Shown piece by piece: positions 19,801 through 31,800 of a stretch of 34,381 nucleotides of DNA. The stretch comes from Beroe ovata. Lineage: Eukaryota; Ctenophora; Nuda; Beroida; Beroidae. The stretch lies in assembly GCA_946803715.1 (NCBI GenBank), contig CAMPET010000013.1:119746-154126 (forward strand), read 5' to 3'. Every line of letters begins with the position of its first letter. The first letter of the stretch is position 1. Under the pieces are notes generated by a model that searched no databases, was not told the DNA's origin, and saw nothing but the letters and a program-made list of their open reading frames with translations. The translations under genes and the position numbers were made by a program.

Positions 19801-20619
19801 GACATCCATTATACGCTACTTATGCTATTATTCAAGACGTGTTATCATCTGCCTAGTGTTATCATCTGCCCAGAAGGACAATCTGTTTGCCCCGGCTTGG
19901 ATAAACACATTATCAACAATGGTCAATCTTAGACAAAGAAGCAATTTATAATACTGCTGGGAACCGACCATACCTCCTGAGTTCTTCAAGTGTTCTGAAT
20001 TTCTGTGAGAGTGTTTCAGCTGTGTCCCGTGATGAGGCCACGTGCTTTAGTCCCTCTTCCATGTCGTTCAGAGTTGCTTCAACTACCTCATCGTCTACTA
20101 CGACCACAGAATTAGCGCCTGCGTGCAGATTCAACATTTGGAGAGGGGTTATTTTCATAATTATTATTGTAGTTTGGTGAGAATAGAGCAATATCATAGT
20201 GTGTTCCTAAGCAAACGTCAGTGCTCGAAAAGATTTGCACCCAACCCATTGTAGTCGCGGACAGAGTTTTGCGTATTTCAAAACATGGAAACTGAAGTCA
20301 TAGGTAAAACATATCATACTACCTCCATCATTTCTCTCATCAGGGATCAGTAGCTTCGCTTCTTTTTTCCCAGTCTCCAAGTTAAGTCTCACATGCAAAC
20401 CTTTGCCGAGTATTGAGTATTGAGTATTGAGTAATTAATGCAATATCTTTGGTCAGATACAGTAAGATTCAAGAAAGTGTTTTTACCTTCATTTATCTCT
20501 GACCATTCACTAGTTGGAACAAACTTGTCGCTGCCTGTGTTATCTGCACAACAAGACACGTACACCATCATGAGTAAAACAACTGCGATCGACATAATCC
20601 TAGTAGTAGAACGATTCAT
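16822..20619 (-). CDS. SIL1: SIL1-like nucleotide exchange factor for the ER Hsp70 BiP
   Basis: Seven minus-strand exons agree in phase: 20487-20619, 20323-20400, 19974-20118, 18066-18201, 17780-17936, 17274-17503 and a last one from 17091 down. Residues 1-25 are a signal peptide ending VSCCA. Then come FVPTSEW and GLHVRLNLETGKKEAKLL, closely like FVPTxEW and HVRLNLQTGEREAKL of vertebrate SIL1, then FRTLEELRR. Next is an armadillo-like region (DNGLLLVTEGWMGVVGSLL, NVYRAALRVISSAAQSNPSVQ, KSTVFCVGAMVRNFPAALQTF), matching the ARM repeats that grip the BiP ATPase domain and release ADP. Homology is clear to about ADYDLIRE. Beyond that the sequence looks unlike SIL1: the frame runs to a TGA at 16822-16824, but a consensus donor (GTAAGT at 16873-16878) lies inside it, so the last 35-50 residues are provisional and no ER-retention signal is seen. 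The intron 18202-19973 carries a complete antisense gene; intron 17504-17779 carries a MITE. Confidence 0.85.
17554..17672. mobile_element. 103-bp MITE with 8-bp target-site duplication
   Basis: Element 17562-17664 has perfect 20-bp terminal inverted repeats, GGGCATAAGTCCGTTTGCCA, and is flanked by the exact duplication GCGAAACC (17554-17561 and 17665-17672). The interior is a set of imperfect GCCGGT/GCAGGTCTAA repeats. An 8-bp duplication fits hAT or P-like elements. It lies within the SIL1-like intron 17504-17779 and has no coding capacity. Confidence 0.9.
18202..19973 (-). other. 1.8-kb host intron of the SIL1-like gene
   Basis: Joins exons 19974-20118 and 18066-18201 in phase (AG|T). It holds a complete single-exon gene on the opposite strand (18390-19727) with little sequence to spare, about 190 bp before its ATG and 245 bp after its stop. 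No AATAAA was found downstream of the nested gene. Confidence 0.8.
18390..19727 (+). CDS. Nested intronless gene: type I membrane protein, PAN-like/trefoil-like/sushi-like ectodomain (copy 2)
   Basis: A single uninterrupted frame, antisense inside an intron of the SIL1-like gene. The frame has an ATG at 18390 (445 codons), but the better start is the ATG at 18453, giving 424 residues that begin with a signal peptide (MARLDVVLLTATAVAVLL). Numbering from 18390, the ectodomain has a PAN/apple-like block (69-151: CWQYC...C...RMCDVY...DCLDC), a trefoil-like block (174-319: RKCLSV, LTWVLCEEADLW, CRFQITALLEG) and a sushi-like block (319-379: VRCNPGYGVREL, TQRVKC). A membrane helix spans about 396-418, followed by a short tail. 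All 14 ectodomain cysteines of the gene at 9684-11021 are kept in order; there is one extra at 249. Signal peptides and tails differ, so the pair is old. There are several NxS/T sites. A surface-receptor role is inferred. Confidence 0.85.
   Translation: MGRGAKGHIIAGHEFRVHITSMARLDVVLLTATAVAVLLNFSIVVYGQEESNLESHESFQEDKNFDHSCVIDKALLPTNNTDGYLQSFGTPSLHQCWQYCRLMDQCDVIQFHFTSRMCDVYRNKKLVYETMSPSAANSTDRAVATLDCLDCVGGVDDVMEMRQSGFRIRVLRKCLSVAVEVNTNATRWATNSTQYNLTWVLCEEADLWTFTEVDHDVALGRRFVRISKMNSNLELFWEIRSDGMGMVYCRDTSALHPNGIFVLEESHTFTELKCRFQITALLEGSRYTTYLYTHESRVYTISLDAITFIQLSPLSNFKCLPKQLEIRKHSKVQNPNDVPFFFAGQVVDVRCNPGYGVRELNFTPTQRVKCARVMRLKPCTVPKHNTGKSDSVLSRVVYPSLTVVLGITSLLLIATVLNLKFGGRSNTAAEFPNGTTQNNTPPQVV
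20409..20435. repeat. GAGTATT tandem repeat at a splice acceptor
   Basis: About four 7-bp units lie immediately upstream of the acceptor of the second SIL1-like exon (20323-20400). Confidence 0.8.
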
Positions 20620-21607
20620 TGAGTTTGCTTTTTAACTGCTTCACTTTCAAATCGATCTGATTAATGTGATCATGCTACTTGTGCTTATTCACATAGGTTA
20701 CCAGTAATTTACAAAGTCCTAGTATCTAATTGTCCACACACAAGTCACAATGATGCCATAATGTGGATAACGACATGACAACGTAAAGAGGAAAACAACT
20801 CAAATCTAATTTCCCACGCATTTTCTGAAGTTTTCGAATTAATACGTACGTGCAGCGCAAAAATCTTCTATGTGGCACACGGAAAAAGTGTTCGTCGCCG
20901 CGCGTTCCATTTAGTACACGGTGAAAATAACCGCCATTCTGAGTTGTGCACAACATAGAAAAATGAATGCCAACATGAAAAAATGAATGCCAACTTGGAA
21001 AAATGAATTATTCTCTTTAAGTGGGAACTGAGAAGTCTGAGTATCATAATAAGACATATTGTATGGACAGAAGTTCGCTGATTCGGATCCTGGATTTTCC
21101 TATTCGTTACTTCAAACAGATGTGGTCTGTCCAATTAATTCAAACTATGATACGGCTTGGAGAAGAACAAATACGGGTTATGTGTGATATATTTACAAAT
21201 AGATACATGGCATGAATATTACATGGGAACATCAGTAGCAACAACTTAACTCCATGAATATGTAATTGGTTTAAAAAGTACTTTTTCAGTACTGAAAATA
21301 TTGCTTTGGTATCAATCTAACAATATCAAAGTCTCTTGAAGGCCAAAATGGCTGATAAACCAGTTTTTAGGTAGATGTCATAGAATAATTTGCGAATTTT
21401 ACGCATTCCTTTACTGTTACCACATGAGTCAAGTAGGGGTCCAAATGATATGTACTGAACTTTGGCGTAATTTCCGAAAAAAAACGAAATCTTAAAAAGA
21501 AAGAACACACTGTTCCAGTCATTGATTAGTGAGTATTGATTAAAATCTGACTTTTTTGCAGAAGCAAAACTTTCTATTAAAAACTATCAACTACGATCAT
21601 GTATCAG
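20620..21607. other. Intergenic region upstream of SIL1-like and downstream of CEP162-like
   Basis: About 1 kb of AT-rich DNA that should contain the SIL1-like promoter and the 3' end of the CEP162-like transcript. The only structure seen is a short direct repeat of AAAATGAATGCCAACNTG (about 20960-21000). No gene is supported and no AATAAA for the CEP162-like gene was recognised. Confidence 0.5.
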
Positions 21608-22642
21608 TCAACTTCTCAGTTTGTTCATGTTTGGCAGTATGATACCATGTCCTTGTAGCTCCATGCACAGACTTATAATGGAATCAATCTCCATCTGGAA
21701 CTTCTCTATCTGGAGATTCTTCTCTACCAACATTTCTCTGTACTTCCTTATCACATGCTCATCAGCGATGACTACTCTCACCTGATGACAACAGACATGG
21801 TGAGATGTGAATTTGCTCCACACAGACACACAAAGGCACACACAGACACACACACAGACATACACACAGACATACACACAGACACACACACAGACACACA
21901 CAGACACACACAAACAANCACACACACACAGCGTCTAGAGACTTTAGATACCCATTTGGGTACCCATCTTCACTTGATTAATGTGTTGATGAACTGTTTA
22001 CGCATCTCAGTTCTGAATCTAAGATCTATAAATCAAAAGTGGCTGCTTCTAACAGGTTTATTTTTCGAAAGGTGCGATACTTGGATATATGACAAGAATG
22101 CCTGAGTGGATATAACTTCCTTGTTGGTGAACTAATCAACGTTCAACTGCTAGAGATAAAAAACAGATATCGCAACATTAAGATTTGTGTGCTGTAGGTG
22201 CCTATTGTTATTAATTGGAGATAGGAATGCTTCTACAAATCCCATGCCAATCATGCCAAGTTCAACTGTTTTGCTAGTCTATTACTGCTAGTTAGATGTG
22301 ATGATGCTGAATGCAGGACTGTGGATGCACCCCTATAGGGCGTGGTCGATAGCTCATGTGCGCCGTATCGGTACATGCCGAAGAACATCAAAAACAAGGC
22401 CACTTTCTGGTAAAAAATGATCAACAAGTTCGAAGTGGACCGTATCATAGAAAAGTAACATACTTAATGGCAGTGATCAATCTCACGAAACAGCCTGTCT
22501 GCAGCATTTCTAGAAGAGTAGTAGGGCGTGTAATCTATAGTGTGGGCTCGCTACCTGTCGATAGTCTCACGTTTTAGGAGTAATCGGCGAGCTAAACTCC
22601 ATTTCTGTATGCTCCTCACCCCGGTAAATGGACTCCAAGTCT

Positions 22643-22684
<42 letters not shown>

Positions 22685-25600
22685 CAAATTACAGTGTGTA
22701 CGGTGTGATGTAGAGTGTATGCGGAGTTCATTACAGTGTGTACGGTGTGATGTAGAGTGGATGCAGAGTGCAGTACAGTGTGTACGGTGTGATGTAGAGT
22801 GTATGCGGAGTGTAGTACATTGTGTGTATAAAGTGTGTATGTGGAGTGTAGTACAGTGTGTACGGTGTGATGTAGAGTGTATGCGGAGTGCAGTACATTG
22901 TGTGTGTGTACTGTATAGTGTATATAATGTATGCCGTGATAGCGCGTGGGTAACATTGTCTTTAGAGTCCTGATCTGTTATAAAGTCAACAATCTACAGT
23001 ATGAGCTGGCTTACGACTGACAGTGAAGGAGAGAGAGGGATGTGAGAAAAAGAAACACCTACTGTCTCCTAATCAAGAGTGAGACGAACAAGAAACTAGA
23101 AGACACGTTAAGCAAGGGAATTTCCAAGAGAAAAAAGCAGAGCAATATTATATTGTGTTGGTATAAAACTTAACTGTAGGTCAGCTAATGTATAATTACA
23201 AGTAATGATCATACCTTGTCCTTCTCATAGCTGTCGATGACGTGTTGTAACCGGTCTATCTCACTCTTGTGCGAGACCTCCATGTTCTCCAGCTTCTGCT
23301 GGATCACTTTGTACTGGTGGACTGTTGGGGGTTGTTGGGCTGTCGCCTGGGAACAGTGTAGTCATGGATACAGGGGCCGGTTTTGGGTTTCAAAATTTGT
23401 AGTAATGAAGTAATGACATAGCTGTATCCCGGATATAAGTGATAAGGTATTAGGTACCTGGGGTTGGAAATCCTATTCATTAGAATATAGAAAAGTTACT
23501 GTTGACTGTACTAAAAAGTGTTATTCTGCTGAAAAGTGGCCGTATGTTATTCGAACAGTACATTCCCTACTCATGCTAATCAAACCCTTGAAACTGTGCT
23601 TTGTAAAACTCACAAGACGCAGCCAAAACCTTGAAGGGTTCTTAATAAGACTTAATTTTCCCTTAATTTTCGATGTTTGATTTTCCAATTAATCAGCATG
23701 ATTTAAGAATATAATGTGGCCATCTGATGCTCCTATATGGCATGACTAAGCTCTGTACGTTGCTATAGCAACATCATGTAAGATGACATTTGATATGTCA
23801 GGAATAACTTGGCAACTAAATAACCCACAATTGCGATTGTCTCTCTCGTACGGATAACACCATAGATATACGACTTCTTCACATAACACTATCCACAATT
23901 ATTGTGGAAACTGCAAAGTGTTATCTTGGAACGGTCCAGCTTTCAAACAGGTCAACATCAAGGTTTCATGAAAGAAACAGAAAATCTAGCACAACATCGC
24001 TACTTTGAGTGAGGAGCACTTAATTGTATAATTCGATTAGAACTAGGACATGGAACGGTTGGTTTATAACGGTTTTTCGATAATAACGGAAAACAGAATG
24101 GGGTACATCGTCACAATACAACCACAGACGAGGAAATTTTGCGCAAAAGACTAAAAGAGTCAAGTTCGACAGAGAAATTTGGGGGAAACGAACCTCTTCA
24201 AGTTCACGGCCCAGCTTGGTAATTTGCTCGACAAGGGTGCTTTCCTTCGACCTCATGCTGTGGACCTCGCCCTGCAACGCTGGCAGTTTGGCTGCCTGGT
24301 CACTGTAGTGCGAGACCTGCAGTTGCAGTGTCTCCACCTTGCTTTTGAGCTTGGCTACCTCTGACTCGGAGTATCTGCTCGCGTGCTCCGACACCAGTTT
24401 CTGTCGTTCCTCCTCGTGGTGTTGGATCAACTTGTCAACTTTGAGAGCGTGATCCTCCGACAACCGCATGACCTCCGTCTCGTGCGTCACTTTGAACCCG
24501 ACCAGCGTCGATTTCTGCTGCTCGTTATCGATTTTCAGGAGATCACACTTTGTCTTCAGATATGTATTTTCCCTCTTGATCTCTGACGCATCCAGACCCT
24601 CAAACTGTTCCGGGTTGTACTGTTTGGCAGGGGGAGCAGTGGCTGGTGGGTGGTGGTGGGCCAACTTGCTCTTTAGTTCCGTTATCTCCTCGCTTTGTAT
24701 CTTGAGTTTATCCTGGAGTTGCTCCATCTTCTTCCTCACCTGACCAGTCGGTACATTCCCGTCCTTCAGATCCTTGTTCTCCTGTTCCAACTGAACATTC
24801 TTCTCGTACATCTGAGCGTTGATCTCCTCCATCCGCGACACTTTCTCATTGAGCACGTGGTTCAACTCGTGTACCTTCTCCTGCTCAGGTACGGGCGCCG
24901 GAGTTCTCTTCCTCTCCAGATACGCGAGTTGTTCCTCGTACTCCGCCTTCACTTTCACCAACTGCTCCTGCATCTCCTGGATTTTACTCGAGTAATCGGC
25001 CGGTTGAGCGGCTGCTATTAACGCCGCTATTGAGTCAGGGTGTCGCTTGTGGAGCGCCTTTTCCAGCTCTGCCACCTGCCGCTTCAAGTCACTGATCGTT
25101 CGGTTACTCTCGGCTGTGGCGAGAGAAACGAGTTGACTCTGGTGTTCTGGACTCTGGAGAGTTTTGATAGTTTTCTGCAGCTCTGCTATCCGTTCCTCCC
25201 TACTCTTCAGTATCTCACTGTCAGTTTTCAGTCGAGTGTTCTCTTGGAGTAGCGTGTCCAACTTGCGATACAGCTCCTCGCGTTCGTCATTGTGCTCCTT
25301 TACTAGTGTTGTTATCTGGGGGGAATGATGTACAGCGTTAGCCGTTTACTGAATAGAATTGATGCTCTTAATTACCTTAAGATAAGGCTGCTTATAACAG
25401 AGTAAAGGAACGATAACCTAACAGAATTTCCTGTCCCCTGGCCAAATTCTAACGAACCTGCTGTTCCACTTGGATGAGTGATGAGTTGACAGCTGCATCG
25501 TTAAACTCTCGCGGCGCGCTCTCCGCGATCGCTAGACGTTGTTTGTACGAGTACTCGCGCTGTTTACACGCGTCTAGCTCCTCCTGTAGCGCGACCAACT

Positions 25601-28600
25601 TGGGCAGTGTCGCTATCTTGTCTTGTAGTGCGAGGGACTGCTGCTTCTGTTGGAGCTGACGTATCGTCGCCTGTACGGAGAGAGAGGGGGGTAGAAGACG
25701 AGAAAGTGAGACATACTCCTGACAAGAGAGACATTGCTGACATGAGACACATTGCTGGCATATACAACTGACACGAGACATGAGACACATCGCTGTCATG
25801 AGACACATTACAGACACGAGACACATTGCTGACAAGGTTTGGCGTGTTTCTGGACATACGGATTAGGCCCATGATAACTGAAAACATTTTACTTGAAAGA
25901 ATCGAGTTCCTACGAGATCTGTCCATATTCACTGTTTAAAAGTTGGCCGTTGCATTCACGTCCCAATGAACGCTCGTCTTGTGCAAGGTATATAAAGCAG
26001 TCATTCACTCAGTGTTCGAACAGATAAGTATTACCTACTATAAGGTAATTGACTAAATACCGACAACTGCCAACTTTACTCAGTATGTTTAGCGCACAGT
26101 AATCTAATTAGCAAATTTATCCCAAACCTAATTAATTAGACACTCACATGACAACTGAATTGAATGGGCTCCATGGAGAGTTATGGTGTAGTCATGAAGA
26201 GTAACTTGATATCATATGCTCTCAACTCAAATGTTAGCTACGGTTCCCTAACTTCAACTTGGGTCTCTTTACACGCTAGGGTGACGAGTAATACACGCTC
26301 TTTATAGATGATTCAATAACTTAGTCATCAGAAATTATACAGATCAAACCATGACAAGATGTAATACAAAAGCTCGTGAGAAATGCCAGCCATTATCAGA
26401 GCCTCCTTGGACTTACAAACAAGACAATCATCAGCTGGAAACAAAACAGACGCGAAAGCCACATCTATCCTTCCTGTTCAAACAGTTCTGAACAAAATGT
26501 GCAAGTTGTTCCGTTAAAAACGCGGAATTTCTCCAGTGAAACTGTTATATCCCCTAGATAACACCGAGATATACCTTTTGTTCGCTAAAACCACACCTCA
26601 TTGCTTTACAAGGAGAAATTTTTCATCAATAACGGGAAAATTCTTACATCTTTCTGCTCTAGGAGCTGTTTGATTGCCACATTATTAGTAGCTAGGTCCT
26701 TGTTCTCGAGATAGAGCCGGGTAACTTCCTCTTTCTGTGTGTCCTTCATCTTCCGCATCTCCTCGTACAGTTTCACGTTCTCCGCCTGCGATCCTGAGAA
26801 TACGAGCATGACTTCCTACTTTGAGTTGAGAGATGATTGATGGAATATTTTTCCGGCTCATTGAGATTGGACACAACTGACAACTCATTTTACGTGAATA
26901 CTGAATGCTGAGAATTGATCAAAATTCTCGGCAATTCAATCTTGAAATAAGTTTACTACCTATACACATACCCGTGAGGAGTTTCTCCAACTCTGAGAGT
27001 TGTTTAGAGAGTTGCTCCACTCGGGAGTCCCCATCCCCTCCCCCTCCCCCACCCACTAGACCAGCACTCTTGACCTTGCTCTGCAACAGATACACCTCCT
27101 GTTCATACTTCAACAGTTCCTGTGTGGGGAAAAACCCGGTCAGTGGTGGGGGGCAGTGAGTTGTTATCGTGAGATTCGGGTCAACAATAGATGACAATTG
27201 TCGAGTTTTGATTGCTATCTGATGCAGAAGCTAATGTAATGTGAGGTGGTTAACTGTCAATTATCAATTACCTGAGAATGGGAGGCTTTGAGAGCACTGA
27301 TCAGGGCTGCATGTAGCCGTTCCGTCTCCGACATTTGGTCTTGGACCTGCTTCAACTCTTGTTGTGTCCTCTTGTAAAGTTCCTTCCAGGCTTCAACGTC
27401 GCTGTAACGATGAATTATAAGATTCATCTGATCAGTTCACTGCTGTTTCTACAGGACCATCAGTGATTAGCAATGACGCATCTATAATAGTCAAAGTGGA
27501 CTGAAGAGTGCCCAACTCATAATTCATTGTACAAGGTTGTTACATTACCCATTAGACTGAATCACTTCCACTAGACTCTTATCAGCCATATCAGATGTCC
27601 ATGTATCACCCAAATTCTTTTCATTCATTCCAACACCCAGATTTTGCCTCGAGGTGTCACGGTCTGCATTGCTACTCTTACCAGATCCTGCCATGTGAGA
27701 TGATGTATTCATTTGTTCGTGTGAACAATGAAATAATGAAGTTACAATCATGAATTACATCTCGTCAGTTTGTTTCACCCAGGTACCCACTCCCAGGACA
27801 TTCCGCATAATAAGCAAATCTGGCTCCAACTTATTCTTGTCGTACAAATGAACACTGTTCATGGAACAATGCATCCATGATAATATATTGAGGAAGTTGA
27901 AGACCACGAACCGAAAGCGGCGGCTGCAGTTGCTGGCGGCTGATTTTCTCCTCTGATGTACGCTGCCACCGGGGACTGAGCCACCCTGGTCTGTCGAACT
28001 GCTGTTTGTGATCTGACTGGGACCTTTGATTTCGTTGTCGAGTGTCCTGGAAAATTGAGAGTCATGTGAGTGCGCAGTGACATTGATGAATTGTTATGGT
28101 GATGAATTGTTATGGTACTATAATATTATCAATGAAGTCTAATGCAAAACTATCATCTATTTTTTGATATGATTTACCTGATATTTTGACTGGAATTGAT
28201 CGCTTAGCCCCAGAGGCCGGCCTCACAGGACCCAGTCTCTTTTTTGGAGCGGGTGTTTTGGGCTTAACAAACTCTGGGGACTTGTCCGACTTCGAATCCG
28301 AGGCCGAACTATTTTCTTTACTCGACCTGAGTAAGGATTGGACACTCAAAATATTTCGTATTGAGGCACTGTTCAGGTGCTTCAAGTATGGGTGTGATTC
28401 GAAATTTTTCAAAATCAAATGATAATGTCTCTCTTAACATTAAAATGGAGCCAAGTCTGCACTAATGATCCAAGAAGTCGTTATTAGCAACGATGAAAAC
28501 CCATTGGGACTCGTTCCAAACCACGATCGGAGAGAAGAAATCCCCCAAAGATCGGTGAAAATTTCTAGGAATTTGGGATCATTGCGAAACCTAATTGAAG

Positions 28601-30795
28601 GTTTATCTTCAACGTGCGATATTCTCAAAATTCAAAGGATATAGGTATCTATTTGGGATCCAATAAGCTATATGGTCGGATACCTAGCGAGAACCTAAAG
28701 TTTTTGGATATAAAATTGATCGCTGATGGTTTGAATCTTATCAATACCTCAATTCTAGACTCTTCTGAGCTGCTTTAGCCTTGATTTTAGCCAAGTAATA
28801 AGCCATGTCCTTCTCTTGAGAAAGTTCATTTGAAGATGTTTGATCGTCGATCAGGGCTACTGTCAGTGCAGTGTTCTGAGTCTCCTTCTTGACTGGACTC
28901 ACATCGAACCCAGCAGACTTATCCTGAGCCAAGTACTCCTACAAAGTAGGAATCGTACCAGTCATTCACTAGAATGAAAAATGAAAATTCACTAGAATTT
29001 AGAGGAACCACTCTAGACAATCATGATAACTCACGCTGTTGATTGGTGTAGATTCGAAGGGGTTCACAATGGTTTTAGAGTGTGTTGATAGAGGTCTCTC
29101 AGGCGATTTCACCTCGTATTCCGTAGAGAAGATACGGCCCCCGGCCAGTTCTTGCGATGAGAGGACAGGATCCTCCCTTTGGGAGAGGCCAGCGTCCTCA
29201 GACTCACTCTCGAACTGATCACTGGAGTAACCTCGCTCTGAAGGCGGGTAGCGGACTTTAACAAACCAAGCCAGCTTCTGCCAAATACAAACTACGCAAT
29301 ACGTTATCTACTATGATAACTTGTAAAGGACTGCGAATGTGTGTGGTAATACGGTTAGAGGTTACATTATATTTTGTACGATGTAAGCTGCCTTTTAGTG
29401 AAATTGCTGACATTAATTTTCTTGGACAGCTCGCAGGAAAGCTATGTACTAGGCCATGCAATTAATAAGAGAAAACAAATTGCCTCATCTTCTAATTGTT
29501 CCTGACAAATCTTAACATTTATGTCAGAGTGAACAATGTACATTGTATACATTTCCAGGACAAACCTGATGACTTCACCTCATCCAGAATTTTCTGAACT
29601 TCTTCTCCAACCGATCCTCTGATATCACTTTTTCCCACCGAAGACAAATCGTCGGGTGTTTCTTCTCTGATGATATTTTGAGGCTGTTCCAATGTTTTCA
29701 CAGCCACAACTTCTTCTAAAGGTAGATCTGCTATTGATGCACCAGTCGCTAACAAGGTATTAGGAGCGCTGCTCTCCATAAACGAAACTGAAACGGCAAG
29801 TTAGTGAGCAAAATCGAAGATTTGATTCCGTGAAGATGCTCAAGTTGCTTTAGTGATGAAGACAGTTCTCATTTCAAGCATGCCGATCAACGATAGCTTG
29901 ATAACACAGTGCTAAGACTACCAGGCTCGAACAACTATTTGGTCATTGGTGTCCAATGGAAGTTTTGCAACCTATGTTTCATAATAGCTATTAGGAATTG
30001 AGAAATGGCCAATTTGTATTCCCCAATAGAAACCTTTATCAAGTAGATTCGTTCCCTTGACGTCTAGCAAACTTGGGTCTTTAATAGGGGAAGCCACGTT
30101 TGATATACTGAAAGTAATAAATTGCTAAACAAACATTAAGAATGCAGAGCAATGTTCAGCATCAAGCATTTTTGACCAGCAGACGGCAGTATGTACGAAT
30201 TTCAAGATGGTAGCTTTACTCACTTTTCAATATTGTCGTTGTTTTCTGTGGATTCATATTCAAATTCAATCTTTGGATTTGATTTTGCAGGGGAAAATTT
30301 ACTCCCAACTATCGAAACCTCTCGCTTAAATTCTGTGCTAGACATCCCTGCCATTCGTTTGAGATCATTTGTATTAAGAGAATCTGATTGTTGCTGGGTA
30401 GTGTGCTCATCTGTATAAGTATCATTTGGAGAATCGTCCTGATTTTCAGAGCTAGGCTTGGATGTATCTGCTAAGGGCAGTGGGGTGTCTGACTGAAGGG
30501 GTAGAGTAGGTGTGGCTGAACTGACTGATATCCTGTCTTCCAGTGTGGTATTAGGGCGTTCTGGTTGCACTCGTGTGTCACTCCTATCCATTGGTGAGCC
30601 ATGCAGTGGCATGGGGGATGAAAGATTAATGACACTGCCACTGCTTCCCAAATCTGTTGTGATGTCTATTTCTGATGGCTTCCTATTCAGTTCCTCTTCA
30701 ATTGATTCACTTGCATAAAGAAATTTGTCCACATCATCAAAGGTATCTAAGAAATCTTGCCGCTCTTTACTTGCTCTATTGTCATTGTCAGACAT
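21608..30795 (-). CDS. CEP162: CEP162 (QN1/KIAA1009)-like centriolar coiled-coil protein
   Basis: Fifteen minus-strand exons agree in phase: 30224-30795, 30034-30107, 29566-29787, 29035-29255, 28748-28938, 28178-28326, 27912-28046, 27549-27687, 27272-27401, 26972-27119, 26648-26793, 25458-25670, 24194-25315, 23215-23346 and 21608-21781, giving about 1255 residues (human is about 1400). The N-terminal third is acidic and disordered; the middle has AQSPVAAYI; from exon 27272 on it is long coiled coil. Diagnostic pieces are AENVKLYEEMRKMK, LEKALHKRHPDSIAALI, HQYKVIQQKLENME and the C-terminus IEKFQMEIDSI...MELQGHGIILP, which match CEP162 as I know it. CEP162 binds microtubules at distal centriole ends and promotes transition-zone assembly in ciliogenesis. 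The ATG at 30793-30795 follows a possible acceptor (GTTTTAG), so a 5' UTR exon upstream is likely. The smallest exon, 74 bp, was found by phase. Confidence 0.83.
21819..21930. repeat. CACAGACACA microsatellite
   Basis: Imperfect CA-rich repeat in the last intron of the CEP162-like gene, with one ambiguous base (21918). Confidence 0.9.
22644..22684. repeat. (GTGAGA)n hexamer microsatellite
   Basis: About seven GTGAGA units next to the 42-bp minisatellite in the last intron of the CEP162-like gene. Confidence 0.9.
22691..22925. repeat. 42-bp minisatellite
   Basis: Units start at 22691, 22733, 22775, 22817 (a 36-bp variant), 22853 and 22895 (partial). The consensus begins ACAGTGTGTACGGTGTGATG. 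Since 42 is a multiple of three, open frames of about 80-130 codons appear on both strands; they are not genes. It lies in the CEP162-like intron 21782-23214. Confidence 0.9.
23347..24193 (-). other. Intron of the CEP162-like gene, no other content seen
   Basis: An 847-bp intron between the exons 24194-25315 and 23215-23346. The sequence is AT-rich, without ORFs, repeats or foldbacks worth naming. Confidence 0.6.
25671..26647 (-). other. CEP162-like intron with an 18-bp degenerate repeat
   Basis: A 977-bp intron. At 25729-25835 it carries five or six imperfect copies of ACATTGCTGACATGAGAC, creating a low-complexity Cys/Met/Ser-rich false frame on the minus strand. The rest is featureless. 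A further short coding exon cannot be excluded, but the flanking exons already join in phase. Confidence 0.6.
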
Positions 30796-31560
30796 GCTAA
30801 AACACATATGATCACAAGAAATGCTCAATCTTGGTACAATGATTTGAGTACAATCAAAAGTTTCACACAATACTATCTGATAATCATTCCCTGAACTTTT
30901 GAACTTTAGCACAAGTTCTCCAAAATGAATAGGCAACAGTGTAGGACAGTGATTTAATCCATCAAGCAAGTAAACTAAACTAACAAGTAAGCCTGGGATA
31001 ACTTTTTAAATAACTCGCAATGGATATAATTTACATTAGTTTTTTCACAATTTCAGTAGGTGGATAACAGTTTTCTATACAGTCTTAAATATCATTTTCT
31101 CACTTAAACATGCAACCATTCACTATTATACTATACCTGAAGACTTGCACATTCAACATCTCAACAATCAATGGAGTAGCAACTTGTGCTCCAATAAAGA
31201 GAATCTGTGGCATGCAATTGTGTTTTCTAATTCTAATAAGGATTGCTGATGGAAGATACATTTGATTTGATATAGTAACTAGGTTAGATGAGAATAAGAT
31301 AACATAAGACAATGTACCTACAAACAAATAGCTGATGATTTCAGGGAAACAATTCCACTTTCCACTAGGTTCCTTGAACAATGAAGATTGAACAGCTTAA
31401 TCTGGATAATTCATTGAAATTCGATGGGAACTGATCATATAAAACTGTAATTTCTTAGAAACAAAGCAATTTCACTCCAATTGGAAAGGGATCGCCAATA
31501 TAAATATTGCGTTGCTAAACAATTTTTTTATATAACACAATATATTAGTCAGATTTTATC
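30796..31560. other. Upstream flank or 5' intron of the CEP162-like gene
   Basis: AT-rich. The minus-strand frame of the first CEP162-like coding exon stays open to 30969, but an acceptor-like TTTTAG just before the ATG at 30795 suggests the upstream part is intron. A 93-codon minus-strand ORF (31100-31381) is hydrophobic, unrecognised and probably chance. Confidence 0.4.
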
Positions 31561-31579
31561 TGACCTCAGCTCTGTGATT

Positions 31580-31800
31580 TCTCGAGCGCGCGCCTTCATC
31601 GAAGGTTGAACCATACTTGCTTTGCAATGCTGAATGCTAGGCTTGCCTGTCGACGCGCGATGCATTGACCCTGGCCCTGGCTTCGCGCGCGCCGCTGGTA
31701 ATTTTGCTATCCTATATCATATATAAGCCTTTTGATGCACTAGCGGCGCGCGCCGCGCGGAATCCGAGCCTATCGCGAGTTTCGCAAAAATAGGCTTTGA
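31580..31800 (-). promoter_or_regulatory. GC-rich, GCGCGC-dense patch, possible CEP162-like promoter
   Basis: Several GCGCGC clusters (about 31585, 31687 and 31745) stand out from the AT-rich surroundings and lie 0.8-1 kb upstream of the first coding exon. A CpG-rich promoter with a 5' UTR exon is the simplest reading. No TATA or initiator element pins it down. Confidence 0.3.

Noticed and set aside
22567-22973. Open frames of 129 and 84 codons on the two strands
   Set aside because: They come from a 42-bp minisatellite whose unit is a multiple of three; the translations are pure repeat.
24179-25252. Long plus-strand frames opposite the large CEP162-like exon
   Set aside because: They are antisense shadows of a coiled-coil coding exon whose frame is supported by splice phase and similarity.
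25564-25932. Minus-strand Cys/Met/Ser-rich frame upstream of a CEP162-like exon
   Set aside because: Produced by an 18-bp degenerate intronic repeat; the acceptor before 25670 ends it.
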